A stretch of DNA of 64,000 bases from Undaria pinnatifida (GCA_012845835.1 JABAKD010000009.1:3597324-3661323), one strand, 5' to 3'. Positions 30,117-43,739 are shown, counted from the first letter of the stretch. Numbers and translations: made by a program. Notes: a model not told the origin generated them from the letters alone.

Positions 30117-30215
30117 GACTCTGCTGTCACCGTCAACGGGAACAGTTCGTTCTTCGGAAACTCAGCGGGAGTTGACGGGGGTGAAAAAACAATCTTTGCA
30201 AACATTTGGTGGAGT
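30117..30215 (+). pseudogene. Beta-helix (Pmp-like) repeat relic 2
   Basis: YDSAVTVNGNSSFFGNSAGV then DGG. This is the clearest example in the window of the motif F-x-G-N-S-A-x-x-x-G-G. The frame then shifts, and a second frame gives GGVIYSSGV nearby, as in the next coil. Confidence 0.6.
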
Positions 30216-30219
30216 CATA

Positions 30220-32525
30220 TATTCTTCCGGGGTGTTAGCAGTGGTATTGTGCTGCGCTTACATAGACGGAAACTTGGTTTGCGGGCATGGTATCAAATAT
30301 ATGCCAAATATGAAACAGACTAATAACATATCCAGGTTGACGATATGCAGACAAGACACAATCTCGGGAGCGGTTGTTATACTTCTAGAATGCGCCGATG
30401 GTTCCCAAGTAAGAAGCCTACCCGAGGTCAACACTTCTGTTTGTTAAGAGGTGCTTCCCCCACCCCCCCCGCTCATCTTGAACGAGTTAGGGCATTTTTG
30501 CTATTATTACACAATGAACGCCAGGGGATGGCGGACGACGTAACAAAATATAGCGTGGGTGACAAGCCCCAAGAAGTATCTTCCCACGCTAGCGATGCAG
30601 CAGACGTTTCTGAGCTCCTAGCATGAGGGAATCAGTACTTCACCCGACACATGGCCGAATTTAGATGACGTTCGTTCGCGTAACATAGGCCAATCTTTCC
30701 ATGTGCTAGTCATAAGATGTAATCGCCTTGTCAACTCGTCAATCTAAGAGATGTTAGTTTCACTCTTGGGGAGGTCAAACCGTCATAAATCTTCGGTCCT
30801 AAAGCGTGCAAACGCTACTACAACCGTGGGATGAGTCCCGGCTGCACTATCATGTTATTCTATGTTTGGATACCCTGTGGTAACCGTTAATAGTGTCGTT
30901 AGTGGACACGCTATACAGATAATTCTGCCTTGAAAGACGGACGGAGTGCTACGATAATAGGGGTATGACTGCTGTGTTTGGCCGTTTGGTCAGAAATAGT
31001 CGGAAGGTTGCTCTTGGCTTGAACTGTGATGTTATGTATCCCTCCTAGTCCATAGGGCCTTTTGTCGGGTCGCACGTTCATTGGAATCAAAATCGGTTCT
31101 GCTTGGGGTGTGATGTAGATCCTCAAGAAGCGGAGATCCTAGCTTAAAACATCCGGTGCGCTTGTACCGTTCCACACGCCTGTTTGATACAGAGGCGTTT
31201 ACAGCCGCGTCTCGATATATGGCTATTTGTACGACGTGCTACGATGGAGGTCCGTGTTTAGGCCATATCGGTCCTGCTTTTGTTGAAGGGGGTACTGATT
31301 TAAGGAGGTGTCTAATACCCGCCGAATGCCATCTTTCGTTTTGGGTTCGCAGTAGGTTGCCGTTGAACCGTTAAGCATATTTCTCCTTAGCCTCAAAATC
31401 GGTGCTTTGATGTTCTTTGATAGCCAGGATGCACATCCATTGCATATCTCAAAACAAGTGCTCGGACAATCTATGGCGGGCTTCACGTGAAGATGCATAG
31501 TCGCTACCCCTGTGGCAGCGTCCTCCTTTACGCTGCTTAGTGCATTATGTATTGTTGTCATTGTTTGACATCTTTGGTGCACTTTGTGCGTATCTCACAT
31601 TTTTGGCCGTCCTGTAGACACGCCATGATTATACGCGTGTCGTCCCATCTCTTCCTTAGCACGCGTCCTACACTTTTTCCGATCCTCGTAGAATTTTGAT
31701 GTATCAAAATCTCACGCTTTCGTCGACGGCACACCAAACATGAACTTCCCCGTCCAAATCAAGATGATTAGTCCACCGGGTACTAGAACTCATTAGAGTT
31801 AACTCTAGCAAGAGAATGACAGACCCCCGGTGACTCTCGAAGGTCGACCCTGCCACCCGATTATTATTGCGGCAACACGGCTAAAAGTACTTTTAAATAT
31901 TGCTTTTACACTTCCAACACGACTCCATCACAAGTACACTTAAATGGCCTGCGAGGCATGTGAACCAGACGCCGGCTGACTGTCTTTGCTTTTGGCTAAT
32001 TTTTTAATACACCTGTTGCGATATATATGACGAACTAGCCTCCTAGCACTACGTGAAGCATCTTAGCAACAACATCATTGTTGGACTATGAAACATATTA
32101 GTGTGATTCACTTTAGTTTGTTCGTATTTAAAACCCATGCTGCACATTTCACCTGGGAATGAAAACATACCTGGTAACCGAAATTACCAGTGGACCCATG
32201 CTATGTATGTTGGAAGAGGTAACACTTACGATCGAAGGTGTTTCCTTCTTCAACCCCAAACGCTTGGAGATGCCATTTTTACAGAGCACTACGGTACGAC
32301 TACATTAAACCCATACATAGGATATGGGTTTGCACTTTTTCAGTCAGCCCAAGATGGTTTGTGTTATTTTGTTTTGTGTGAGTTAAAGAGATATTGAACT
32401 AATGAGCTTTAGAACAAAAACTGTGCATCTTTTTGTTTACCGTACCATGGACTACACGTGAATGAATGGAAAATCTTGAAAGCCTGCCCCCCATCGCCCC
32501 CGGCAGGTGCCACATTCCTTTCTTC
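30220..32525. other. No intact gene; weak beta-helix traces
   Basis: Short frames on both strands. A few fragments (for example EAFTAASRYMAICTTC at 31,191) might be further coils of the beta-helix protein but are too worn to count. No repeats or RNA genes are seen. Confidence 0.4.
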
Positions 32526-32529
32526 CAAC

Positions 32530-32604
32530 TGCGCTTTTCATGTCGACGGAACTACTTTCTTTCTCGACCACTTCGCCCAGAATGACGGACGTAAGTTTGA
32601 CGTG
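32530..32604 (+). pseudogene. Beta-helix (Pmp-like) repeat relic 3
   Basis: CAFHVDGTTFFLDHFAQNDG, followed by RKFDV. It matches G-T-T-F-F-x-x-x-x-A-x-x-x-G of the same coil pattern as the relics at 28.8 and 30.1 kb. Confidence 0.5.
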
Positions 32605-33342
32605 TGCCTTTAGGAATGTATCCACAGTAGTCCTAGTAGTCGTGAGACTCTGGGTTTCCATTTACGCCAGACAACCAAAGCACAATAATAGTAGTAAACC
32701 AAACCACACAGCAGAAGGAGTACACGCGTTCTGCGGTATAGGCGCATCCGTCTTAATAGGTCCGTATCTCACTACAATCCGTTTCAACGCAAATCCGAGG
32801 TGAACAGCCTCATCATGTCCTCTGGGTATACGCAGAAAAGAAAAACTTTGCTGGATTTAATGGTATATCAACGCTGTATTTAATGTACGTTTTCGTTGCC
32901 GAGGCTCCAGTTTATACTCTAATGTACTACACTCTAACTTTCACAACTGAGTGTGGGTCGTTATAAACGGTATGGGTCTATAACTTGTGGCAGCAACACA
33001 AATAATGATCGCATGAGCGTGTGAGTCACGAAACCGCAAAATTTAGTACTAAGGCTAGGTACTTGCGCGAGTGGCTTGGACCAGCTTCAAAAGCAAAACC
33101 TAGACAGAGATTTAATGACGCGCGTTGATGCCCTCAATACGACACATTGGGAATGGCACCCATCTGCGTTATATCGTCAGAGAGATTGAAAAAAATGAAA
33201 ATGTTTCAGGTGTTGTAGAAGCTTCGTTGCAAGGCCCGAACAGGAGAGATCTATGGGTTTTTGTTTCGTGGGCTGAAATCATTTGCGACGCCCGTTGCCA
33301 CTCCACAGGTGTGATGTCGGCAGCGTGCACCTCTTTGATTCA

Positions 33343-33430
33343 CGCCGAAATATGCTTCTCTTGTGACAGTAACATCGCCGAGGATAACGGAGGTAACGAC
33401 GGTCCTGCGCGGGATTTCCGTTTGATGAAC
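33343..33430 (+). pseudogene. Beta-helix (Pmp-like) repeat relic 4
   Basis: FSCDSNIAEDNGGNDGPARD matches N-x-A-x-x-x-G-G with the usual small and acidic residues around it. The surrounding frame (33,125-33,520) is open for 131 codons, the longest of the beta-helix fragments. Confidence 0.5.
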
Positions 33431-33529
33431 CGCAACATTACTTGGCACCTAGCACATCAGTTTACGGCGGTCCGCTTGTCCGAATTGAATGGCTGCCCAA
33501 ATGACCGTCACGTACACTAAAGCTACAAC

Positions 33530-35700
33530 ATCACCTGAGTGTGGACGGCTCATGTGGATAACGTGAAGTTATACCTGGAGTTACAGCGGTGTGACCGCTT
33601 GGACGGGGTGTATCATGTTGAAAGCCGGGTTTATTTCCTGTCAATGTGTGACAACCTCAAACCCTTTGACTTTGTAATTGTACAATTTTTGTGATTGTAG
33701 CAACGTTTGACACCGTCATAACGACGCCAAACAGGGTTCGTCGGGCAGCGCTCAACACGAATTTAGTGGGCTCAATCACATTCACCTCATGTGTCCTCAT
33801 GAAAACTGTTCACTAGTCAAAAATCTTCGAATAACCTAGCACGTCTTCCGGCATCAATCGTCGAATGTTTCTAACGGTTTTTGGCACAACAAGCTCGGCC
33901 ACCCTGGTAAGCTCATGCATGGGATCGGGGTACGATGGTCCTTCGGTGTTGTCTCAATGACATATTGTGGTGTTCTGACTATGTATAATATTCTCGCATG
34001 GGCATAGGGCATGTTTTTCATTTTTCTCGGCTGGATTGTGATCCCAACACTCGTGCACTTGGAGCACATTAACAACGCTATCAGTGTCAAACGGGCGAAT
34101 GCTATCGCACGGGGTTTCCTCTTGTATTTTCAGAGGCTTCCTTGCATAGGGTTGGGCATATTAAAACACACCAAAACACGCCAAAACACACCAAGATAAA
34201 CCAAAACTAAACAAAACACAACAAGTTGACTTCCAGAGGAAAATGAAGTGCTGCAGTACCGGATGGGGAAATCGCATCCTTCAGGCATACGTACAAGAGG
34301 CAACGTCGTGAAGGAAAAAATGTAGTAAGTACTATGATCGTAGAGTTCGCATGTTTCGGGCTATTTCGTTTTCTAACGGAGCCTTAGGAGCACCAAAAGC
34401 CGTCCTTATACTAAAACAAGTAATTTTGTCCACGAAAACTGGTTTCTACATGTAAAGTCGTTAACCCAATACCGACGGAATGTCACCCTTCTTACTCTCT
34501 TATGGTTTTCGTTGTTCACCTTTAGCCACGGGAATTGTTCACCAGGTGAAGATTACATGGGTCAGAAGCGGTGAGCTCTTCTAGCCATCTCGCACAGAAA
34601 CCGTACAGTAGGTGCACCCTTCCGGTAGATAAAGGGGTTGCTGATTATCTAGTGTCCAGAAAACGTTGGAAGAACTAAGAATAGTCGATTTCCCTGGTTC
34701 TATCCTCCCCGAGTGCACACTGCTAATCGTAAGGACTTGTTCTTCTTCTTTTTCCTGTGTGTGTGCGAACTTTGAATGGCGGAAAGGCGAGAGGGCGAGG
34801 TAGCCAAATCCGATGAATATCGATGAGCATCATCATTGGGAATATCGACCTCCTTCCCGCATGATAAGAATGAACGGCCCGCTCTATCCGGGGGGAGAGG
34901 GGACGAGAGCTGTAACCCTGTTTGTTCGTCATTTGTCTGGATGCTGGAAATTATAAACGTTTTTTAAAACGAAATTGAAGTATAAATGAGTGTCACCCCC
35001 GTTTTGGCCCACCGAGTGTAGCCACTCGCGAGTGGAACTCATCGTTGCACCTTCGGACAAATCCTCATATGTTGGCGAAGCGTTTGGAACAATCCCGTAA
35101 ACTGCGGTGCATTCAGCAGATTCGAAACGGGCAGAAAAATAGGCAACCACACTCGCGCGAGTGAGCATTGGCTCGGAGTCGTTGAAAAAAAGAGCTTCTC
35201 AAAGTGCCCGCGCTGTCGAACAGTATAGCCTTGACCACGGGCAGAACACACGTGTTAGTAGTGGGGATTGCGTGACTGAGGATCGACCCTAGTGAGGAGT
35301 GCGACGCGTGCTTCGATAGAGGCATCCCATCACGTGTTTTCAGAAAATGCTTCTGAATGGCGAGATTCTTCAACCCTAAATCGGCGGAAACGGGACATAT
35401 TCGTTTTTACATTTTTTTGTTGCATAGCTAGGCCGCGGGATTATTTTTTCCTGCAACAATTATGAATTTTTGGTCCCAATCATACTTCGGGAGAGGTCCA
35501 AAACTCCCAGGGTGGGGGAGAGCCTACGAAGAAAATGTGGTGCTCTTCAATTGTAGTACGCGTCATGCACGCTACGGGATACAGGTAGCATAGCGCTTTT
35601 CTTCCTGAAGTGTTCTCTGAGTGAAAAGGCTTCTTGGACAAAAATTGTCGGGGTTTCGTTCTTGTTCTTACGATTTCAACCGTTTCATTAATCATCTACA
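33530..35700. other. No gene recognised
   Basis: Short frames only, apart from the 10-bp tandem repeat at 34,161. I see no motif on either strand. Confidence 0.5.
34161..34220 (+). repeat. 10-bp tandem repeat
   Basis: Six units of the type CCAAAACACA with increasing drift to the right, then ACAAG. Confidence 0.85.
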
Positions 35701-35704
35701 GTAG

Positions 35705-35998
35705 GTGATGGGGGTGTTCCTTCGGGTACCCGGTGTCGATAGTCCTTTGAGTGTTACCCTGATCACGATTGTGGTACAGTCATGTATTTTTGTTGGCATA
35801 TTTAATGGCGTCTATGATGGCATCTTTCATTGCGTGTTTGATGGCATGTTTAATGTCATGCTTTATGTCATGTTGGTTTGCATGTTCGATGAGATGTTTG
35901 ATTTAGGTGTAGTTGAACAGCTCCTCCAGCGAGAAAGCCCCGAAACCGTCGGCGCGCTCCTCATGCAGCATTCGTCTATCCGTCAACAACAACGGTAA
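35705..35998 (+). CDS. 97-codon frame containing a 12-bp minisatellite, function unknown
   Basis: Opens with ATG ATG GGG and ends at TAA. Nine units of 12 bp (consensus GGCATGTTTGAT) at 35,795-35,902 encode a four-residue repeat of the type G-M-F-D/N that is very hydrophobic. A soluble tail with Gln and Glu follows (EQLLQRESPETVG). A single membrane-like stretch precedes the repeats. I recognise no family. The repeat alone could keep the frame open by chance, so coding is uncertain. Confidence 0.3.
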   Translation: MMGVFLRVPGVDSPLSVTLITIVVQSCIFVGIFNGVYDGIFHCVFDGMFNVMLYVMLVCMFDEMFDLGVVEQLLQRESPETVGALLMQHSSIRQQQR

Positions 35999-36239
35999 AC
36001 GTTTTTCGCGAAATTGTGCTTGTGAGATCCAAACATTGGTGGGATTGGAAAAACGCGTACATCATTTTCAGTGCTTGTCAACAGTCACGTTTTTTTTCTC
36101 AGCTCACGTCGTAAGGGAGGTGTTACTCTCAGCGGCTTTCAGAACATGTCGTGGTCACATATGCTATTATTTCTCCGCCTCGATATCCCAATCGTCCATA
36201 GGGGTCAGCGTTATTTCCATTCTTGATGTTGTTCTCTCT

Positions 36240-36560
36240 TCTCGCCGATTTGCATATAATTCCAATAGCGAGACATCCCACCGTGGGGGTGAAGAATCAG
36301 TCCCTGAGCTTCCCTCGTATGAGGGTTTCAAAATAATCTTCACCCGACATTACATGACCTAAAAGGCATTCGTTCGAACATCTTGACCCAGCTTCTATGC
36401 CTTAGTCCTAACAACACTATATGTCTAGTGAAATCCTCTTGACTGACGACAAACCGCTAATTCCTCACGCTCGAGGAGCTCAGTCGGACAGAGCTACAAT
36501 ATTATTAGCTAATGCCTCAAATGCAACCTCTACCGTGGTAAAACTCCAAGTGACCACCAG
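36240..36560 (+). repeat. Dispersed repeat, partner of 44,370-44,660 (worn palindromes)
   Basis: Shares ATCCCAC, CAGTCCCTGAGC, AAGGCATTCGTTCG-AC, AGCTTC-ATGCCTTAGTCC and GTGAAAT-CTTGACTGACG, in order, with the copy at 44 kb. Its palindromes (CCCTCGTATGAGGG, CCTCACGCTCGAGG) are degenerate forms of CCTCACATGAGG. Confidence 0.75.
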
Positions 36561-36599
36561 TATTAAAAAAATGTCACAATCCAACAAGCCCATCTCAAC

Positions 36600-37990
36600 A
36601 CACGGAAAATTGGCGAAAGACTAGGATACGGTATTGGCTACAACCCTATTTTGTCGAATTCTGTCCTATTTTTGTAGTAGTAGTTGTTTTCGTGGGTTAG
36701 TTAACAGTTCTTGCAACATGACGTTTGTCCGTTTCATGCGCTTCTGCAATATTTTTTCAGGAACACGCGAACAAAGCGGTTTGGAAATCGTACCAAGGCT
36801 ACGTTGGAGGGGGGGTCACGTAAGGGACACGTATCAATGCCAGTGCCTCGTGGTCACCCGCGCGAGTGACCCGCTTCTTCCTGCACCGTGTATTAACTTT
36901 CGTTTTGTATTCATTTAGCGACACGAACCCGCAATGGAATGGCAAGTTACCCTGCCCCGAAGAAATGGCCTAGTGAACAATCTTCTTTTTCCGTGAGGCA
37001 CAGAGTCATTCGTGCGTGTATTAAAATTGTAAAGCAATCCGGGAAGGAAAATACGGATCCCCCATGGCCTAGTCTTGGCCATCACCATCACAAACGTCCT
37101 AACATGCGGACTTACGTTTGAATTGTTCATGCGTTATTGCGGATGAACTCGGCCGCGTTTTCGTCACGACATATTGCCACGTCAGTGTGGCTGTAGCTAA
37201 AATCATTGATGTCACTCCTTTGCTTGCCTTATTCCTCGGGTTTACCTTCGAAGTCTAAACAAAATGAAATTTGCACTTGGAGCGTCAACAAAACTGTGTA
37301 ATTCACGTCGAACCTTTCATCGTAGCTAATGTATTTGACGAGATATGCGCTATTGGCGTGCACGTCGTTACTGACGGTATAACCACTTGTCGAACTGCAC
37401 GTTCCGCCTTGAACAGACATTTAGGTATGCGCAAATTGCTCCTCGATGGGTTATTCAAATGTCAACGTATTGTGATGCATATAGCAGAATTAGTGGTGTC
37501 CCGGCGCAATAGGAAGGGTAGTGCCGTATAGTCACTAATTCGGTACTGTGTAATAGTTTCAAAATAAATTTAGGAACGCGTCCTCAGTCGGGAAACGTCT
37601 GACTAAAAAGGTGCTACCCATATGGTTGCACGTTTCGTGCACCATGCATTTTGTATGTGGACTGAACTGTATTGCCCGGGGGACAATTGTTGCAGTGTCG
37701 CTCGCACGAGGATTGGAAAAATTGAATTTTCGCCCACGTGAAAACGCTACGTTAGCCTGCCTACTTAAAAGGAATTGCACCACGCAAAACGCCGAACGGG
37801 AGACCTTTCCCAACACGAATCTGCTACGATTGGCGGTAACGTGAACACTTTCTGAAGCCCAAACGTTCGTCCGAACGATTTTGAGAACTAGCTGTAGTAA
37901 ACACCGACGAAGAAACCATATCGCCTCGTAGGTCTATCGTGATTTCTTGTAGCATGGTATTTCCACGATATATTGACCAGAAAAAATATA
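36600..37990. other. No gene recognised
   Basis: Frames of up to about 95 codons on either strand without motifs. A TATA-rich run at 37,985-38,005 leads into the next modular repeat. Confidence 0.5.
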
Positions 37991-38004
37991 TATATTGTAT
38001 ATAA

Positions 38005-39540
38005 TGAAAATACACTCCAGCTGTGATATCGAATATTTTGTCGAAACTCATATGTGCAACCTGTGTGTGATACTCTGATCGCGCGTATTACGGGTTGTGT
38101 TTCCTCATTAAGGATATAGGTCGGGGACTCCCATTGCAGCTGCAGTGTAGCTGTCATGGTCAACAGGATGATTTTAGTCACAGTCTGTGCGCGGAAACTA
38201 TAACACCCGTTTGTGAGGGGGGCGAACTCTGACAGCTGTGGAAGGAAATGCATCCTTTTATTAAGTGGATCATGTAAGACAAATAAACGGTGTGAAGAGG
38301 GCGATGTTTTGGAGGACGTGGGGGGCTGGTTTTGATGAAAAGGGAGCGGGGTTGGAGGCGGGGGGGAGGCGGGCGGAGGGGAAAGGGGTGGGTCGGACGG
38401 GCGGGCATTTTGTGCGTGGAAGCTATAAATCCTTTAGGGGATAAATCTGACAGTTTTGAGAAATAAATTAAATAAAAAAAATTGCACCAGTTTATCATGG
38501 GGGGGGGGGGGGGGGCGGGTGGGGCAGCCCAATCTGTGCGTGAAAACTATGCATTCTTTTACGGGAAATAATGTGGCGTTTTGGAAAGAATGCATCAGCT
38601 TATCATGTATATCCTGTAAGTCGTACAATCTGAGAGTAGAGGGCGGAGTGTTCGAGGGGGTGGAGGTGGGATGGGGTGGGGGCGGGGGGGGCTGGGGGGT
38701 TGGATGGGGGGGGAAGGGAAGGGCTTTATGTGGCATAGATTTAGTGGTTTGTTTTGCGTGTGGCGCTAGGTCTAGGAAATGATGCGGGTGGTGGAGAAGG
38801 AGGGGGCGTTCGGGGCGGGGGTACGGGCGGGGAGGAGGGGAGGTGGGGCGGACGGGCGGGCAATATGTGCTTGGAAGCTGTAAATCTATAAAGGGGATAA
38901 ATCTGACGGTTTTGTGGAGAAACAAAACAAAATGCACCAGTTTAATAGGGGGGGGGGGGATGGGGCAGCTCAATCTGTGCGTGGAAACTATACATTCAAT
39001 TAAGGGGATAAATGTGGCGGGTTTGGAAAGAATGCCTCAATTTATCATGTATATCCTGGGGTAATTGGTACAATCAGAAAGTAGAGGGCGGAGTGTTCGA
39101 GGGTGTGGATGTCGGATGGGGTGGGGGCGGGGGGTGGGGGGGGCGGGAGGCAAGAGCTTCAGGTGGAATTGATGTAGGGTGCTAGGTCTAGGCCATGGTG
39201 CGGGTGGTGGGGAAGGAGGGGGCGTTCGGGGCGGGGGTTGGGGGGGGGGGGAACAGCGGCATGGATGGCTCTACACAGATAATGAGGTGATATCCAGTGC
39301 GTGACGTGTTTATTAATCTGGCGGATTTCGATATTAGATGGGGCGTTTGAGCGAGGGAAAGCGAGAAGGCGGGGGGGGGATGTTAGGCAGTTTGGTTCAC
39401 ATAAAATACTCAAATACTCTCCAAGATCAAATATATGTAGGCGCTTGTTATGCGCGTGGTGCTAGGTCTGGGCGATCGTGCGGGTGGTGGGAAAGGAGGA
39501 CGTTAGAGGGGGTGGGTGGTTGAGGGGGGTGTGGAGAAAG
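38005..39540 (+). repeat. Modular G-tract repeat, copy C (longest plus-strand copy)
   Basis: The head ACACTCCAGCTGTGATATCG follows TATATATATTGTATATAATG. After it come TAGGTCGGGGACTCCC, GCAGTGTAGCTGTCATGGTC, CTGACAGCTGTGGAAGGAAA (38,229), then at least three body modules each with a TGTGCGTG-AA-CTAT core, AGGGGATAAATCTGAC and GAATGC-TCA-TTTATCATG, separated by G-rich spacers (a 17-base G run at 38,499). Near 39,185 comes GCTAGGTCTAGGCCATGGTG, then GGCATGGATGGCTC, TAATGAGGTGATATCC, GGCGGATTTCG, GGGGCGTTTGAGCGAGG, and a last TATGCGCGTGGTGCTAGGTC module. No coding sequence. Confidence 0.88.
39321..39352 (+). other. Paralogous empty site for the transposon at 9,240
   Basis: GGCGGATTTCGATATTAGAT then GGGGCGTTTGAG corresponds to the joined flanks of the 9,240-15,504 element (GGCAGATTTCGATG before, CGTTGGGCGTTTGAG after), with no insertion between. 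Confidence 0.75.
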
Positions 39541-42500
39541 AATGAAAACTACGTCATGGATGGTCATATATATATTGGTTGAACATTGTTACCCGATCGT
39601 AGCACGTTGTCTCGTGATGATCGTGCAAGATGTAAACATGGACGCATGCTACTTAAAAAATGAGTTCGAGACAGGAGCGCCTATTATCGCCGGCGCTTCA
39701 CGCACACGAGGGGCTCTAAATCAAATCCAAACAAATAACCGGTATTCCAAAAACAACAAAAACATTCATGTCCAGAGATAGCCGGACCCACGACAAGCAC
39801 CCGACTACCTAGCCATTGTAAAAAACAAATATACAGATTCGAACGACATGGTGTATCTTTCTTCTTGGTCGAAATGATATGGCTGTCAAAACAGAGGCAT
39901 GCTACCTTAGATGACCGACTCTACGATAACCTCCCTCGTAAAACAAAAGCAGCGACGTTCTTTATCGAACGATTATTACCCGCTCGATACGAGAAGGATG
40001 CTATGAAACCGATACGACGTATTTCGTTCAGCTTGTATGTTTTTGTGTTTGCAAAGGACACTAAAACGATGACATCGAGAAGACAAGATGTCCCGTATTT
40101 CGGGACTTCTGGCGGTGAGATGGTGTCTAAAAACGGCCATTTCGTTAAAGAACAGGTGTGAGGGGGGCAACAGCTGCACAAAATAGACATGCATTCATCC
40201 TGTTTCTTTCTGAGCTTCCTCGGCCGAGGACAGCTGTACACTTCCCACAAAACTGATTCCGGGAACCCAAAATGTCCCGTCCGATAATATTCCCGTGACG
40301 GTGTACTGCAGGTACATGTTCGGTAAATATATGCTTGTTTTTTTAAAACGAAATCCCGACGATGCAGCGAATTAGTACTAGTCTACTCACCATGCGTCAA
40401 CATTTCCTCCCGAAAAGAGCTGCCCCAGTCGTGGCACGCCTCTGTTCGTATTTTACGAGCGGAACATCGTCTCACAGTCGCTCCCGGTGAGCGGCGAGCG
40501 TTGGCGTAAATTCTCATCCAAGCTGATTATATGTGCAACGTTGATGAAATACTTGATATCGAGCTACGCAGGAGGCCTTCTGCACCCAAGAATGAAATCA
40601 AAATGTTACCAAAAAAAAATCATTGCATGGCAGTTATTGTGAAAACAATGATTTCTTGTTTCATCCAAGAACGGATTATATACGACCAGGCTCGATCTTT
40701 GATAGCAGTTCGGCCATGTCAACGTCCGTTGGCCATCGCCAGGTGCCGTGTCCGCCGCTCGGAGTTGTCCGTTGTCCCCGTTGAGGACACGACATACTTC
40801 AACGACAACGTAGTCAAGGAGCAAGCAGGTGAGGAATCTTGACGCTACGATATATTATTAAATTTTTGTACGCCCGATTTCGCTACCGAAGCTGGACCAT
40901 TCAAACACAGGCGAGACATATGTATCGTTTTGTTGGCGTAGCAAGGCCAGCACCGTCGATGTCGGTGGCAATGTTCAAAATAGAGGACACAGGAAAGCTA
41001 AAATATATGCTTAAGGATTTCACGCGCCAGGAAACATTAGTTAATTTCTTTGTTTTGTGTGTGACGTAAATCAAACCAGGATAGGAGAAAAGCAACGGTT
41101 GCATCCGAACCGTACTACGCGTCAAAACATTTGCTGTGGTGAAATGAAACCAAGTTTACGGCAGCGGTGGAGGGGGGAGGCGCGGGTACACTTTTCATGC
41201 GTTGTCGCAGACACTCGCACGCCTACAACTCCGGGACGGAGCACGTGGAATCTTCACTGACAAAACAGACATCACGAACACCTAGATCAAACGGTTGTGA
41301 GGTGTTTCTTTACGTCACACGATGTATTGACAGCCGTACATTGAAAAAAAAAAACTCTTGTGAAGAAGCCTTCCGCACCTTGTGAGGCGTCTTCGCTAAC
41401 ACACGAGATGTCAGCTCAGATTATATTCAATTTTTTCGTGGTGTGGCCGCTTTCAGGGATAGCGTTTTTCGTCGACGAAGAGACGTTCGAGCGAATTTAG
41501 TCAGTTTTTTTCAGGGCTGTTCACGGGTTTCGATCGCTTCTAAATCTTCCGGGTCAGGTCGAATCAGGGTGAGCCGGGCATACGTGGGTATTTTGAAAAC
41601 ATATTTCGCGACCTTCGCCCCTATCTGGTTCGTGACAAGTCGAACACCTCCTGATCTGACCCGACTCGACGCAGTTGATTTGAGGAATAAATTATGTTAC
41701 CCCCAATAACAAATACCTCACGCCGTTACGTATGCCAAGACCAATTCTACGGTGAACGGGCCACTTTAGTTGTGTGTGTTTGTGTGTGGGGGGGGTGTTG
41801 CTGTGTTTTGTCAGGGTCTGCCTCACGAGTGAACGGCCTGCTCGTTGGCGGTCTTGAGCTTCCCCGCTGTTTTACCTTTTGCGACAAAACCCCGAACAGA
41901 AGAGAGCAAGCTGCGCCCGCGTAAAAAAACACTCCCAACGCATTTTGTAGGGGAGGTACAGAGTCACTCGAACCGATGTGGCTCAAACCCGGTGGTGCAA
42001 AAAAAATGTACCCCGCTGCACGTAGCCTTGGTCCGAATAAATCTCTTGTCTATACAAAGCGAAGAAATGGACGATAGAAATGTCCGCCAGTGACAGGACT
42101 TTACGGTCAAAACATGCTACCTCTATGGCGTCAGACGGGTCCTCTGCTTGTAGGCTCCGGTCCAGCTCCGAACCCTGAGGGTTCGCTCGGCCTCGCCTGA
42201 AATGTTGAAACGCAGCGTCATTGCTGGAGGAAGCCAAAACCGATCGCGATGGAGTACGGTCTGTATAGTGTCTACCACTGACAGCAGCACTCACTGCGAC
42301 TACGGTGGGAACACGTGTACCGCATCTGTTGTCGCGAGCAATGATTCGATGAATAGATGGCTCGAATACTTCTCTCTTTAGACCGATACCGGTTACAGGT
42401 ATGTATTACTTTATCTCGAACAATACCTGTTATCGTTTTTTACGGGGGGGGGGGGGGGGGGGTTCTCTTTTCATTCATAGCCGTAGTCGTAATAGCATAG

Positions 42501-43680
42501 ACCCTCGCATTCATACAATGCCGAAACGGAGCCCACCGAGTTATCACCGACGAAGCAAACATTGTGTACCAAACGCGACGCGTCATGAGGTTTTCGGTCA
42601 GCGGCATGACGAGGGCGGGTTTCATCCAACGAAGAAGCACTTGTGAAGCAGACTTCGGCGCCGTGTGCGGACTTATTAGCGTTAGGATTCCATCTCCGAA
42701 TAAATTTTTATTTGCTGGTGTGGCCACCTCCAGAAACAGTAACAGGAATACTATTCAACTGACTCATAGGTGCCTTGCCATGCGCACATTTCGTGATGCC
42801 AACGCCCTTGCGCGGCTCCAGCGTAATCTCCACTCCCCGCAAAAATTTGCGTAACTCAATCCCCCATCTTGGTTACTGTCAAACCATAGACGAAAGACAG
42901 TATCCTGGATGAGTAGTTCGCGTAGTGATGTACGTGTTTTGCAGCGTCATTGCCAACCGGCGCCAGCCCATGAGGATGAGAAAAAACTCTTGTAGGGGGG
43001 GGTAAAAGTTAATATGCTAGCTCCTTAAGAATGACGAGTTCGACGATGGTTTACAGGTAGCACTCTCTGGCGTAAAGATGTCGTGGATGACGGAGCTCCT
43101 TAATCCACCATTCCCTTACCATTCCCCTACCATTGTCGGACTTCCAATGTTGTTTCGCTTTTTGAGTATTTTTCAATACCTCGACCATGAGTTAACGAGT
43201 TCTCATCGGATTGCGCTTTGAGTTTACTCAGATTAGGATTATGGGTGTGGTGTAAAGTACCTCAAGCAACCTCCCTCAGAGGGAAATTGGCGAACCTCCA
43301 CCGTAGCATGTGGTATTTCCTACTATACAGTAATCGTTCAAGGCCCGAGCTCAACTGTCCAACGTTTGACGGAAACGATGCGGTAGACGGTAAATGGCCA
43401 TACATTGCGCGATGACAAAGATAAATGATAGCAAGGGCGACGGGTTGATTGGAGCGATACTAACCCGCCAAAAGTAGGACCTGATTTGGAGGCAGAGGCC
43501 CGGTGCATGGGCACTATTTTCTTGGGCTTCCTGTGGTTATCTTTTGCGCTCTGTCAATGTTTGGTTAGTAATAAAAGCTGACTTCGCAAATTTTGTACAT
43601 GCAAACTTTTGTCGGATGGCGAGCAGAATAACACAAATCAAGAGAATTGTCTAACGACCATCATTGCGTGCCCACAGGTG
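39540..43680. other. No gene recognised; one 19-base G run
   Basis: About 4 kb with frames of up to 110 codons on both strands (for example 39,921-40,250 minus and 40,531-40,842 plus), none with a motif I can name. A run of 19 G lies at 42,444-42,462. This could hide a diverged or intron-split host gene, but nothing in the sequence supports one. Confidence 0.45.
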
Positions 43681-43739
43681 CTGTAAAAGTGGGTTTTACC
43701 TCCTCTATATCTCATCAAAGGCTTTACCTCTTTCCATGG

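Noticed and set aside
38434-38973. A 179-codon minus-strand Pro/His-rich frame
   Set aside because: It lies wholly in the C-rich strand of the modular repeat. The other copies of the repeat do not keep this frame.
41430-41700. Inverted GGGTCAGGTCGAATCAGG-like words as transposon ends
   Set aside because: The match between the two arms is short and imperfect, and there is no target duplication.
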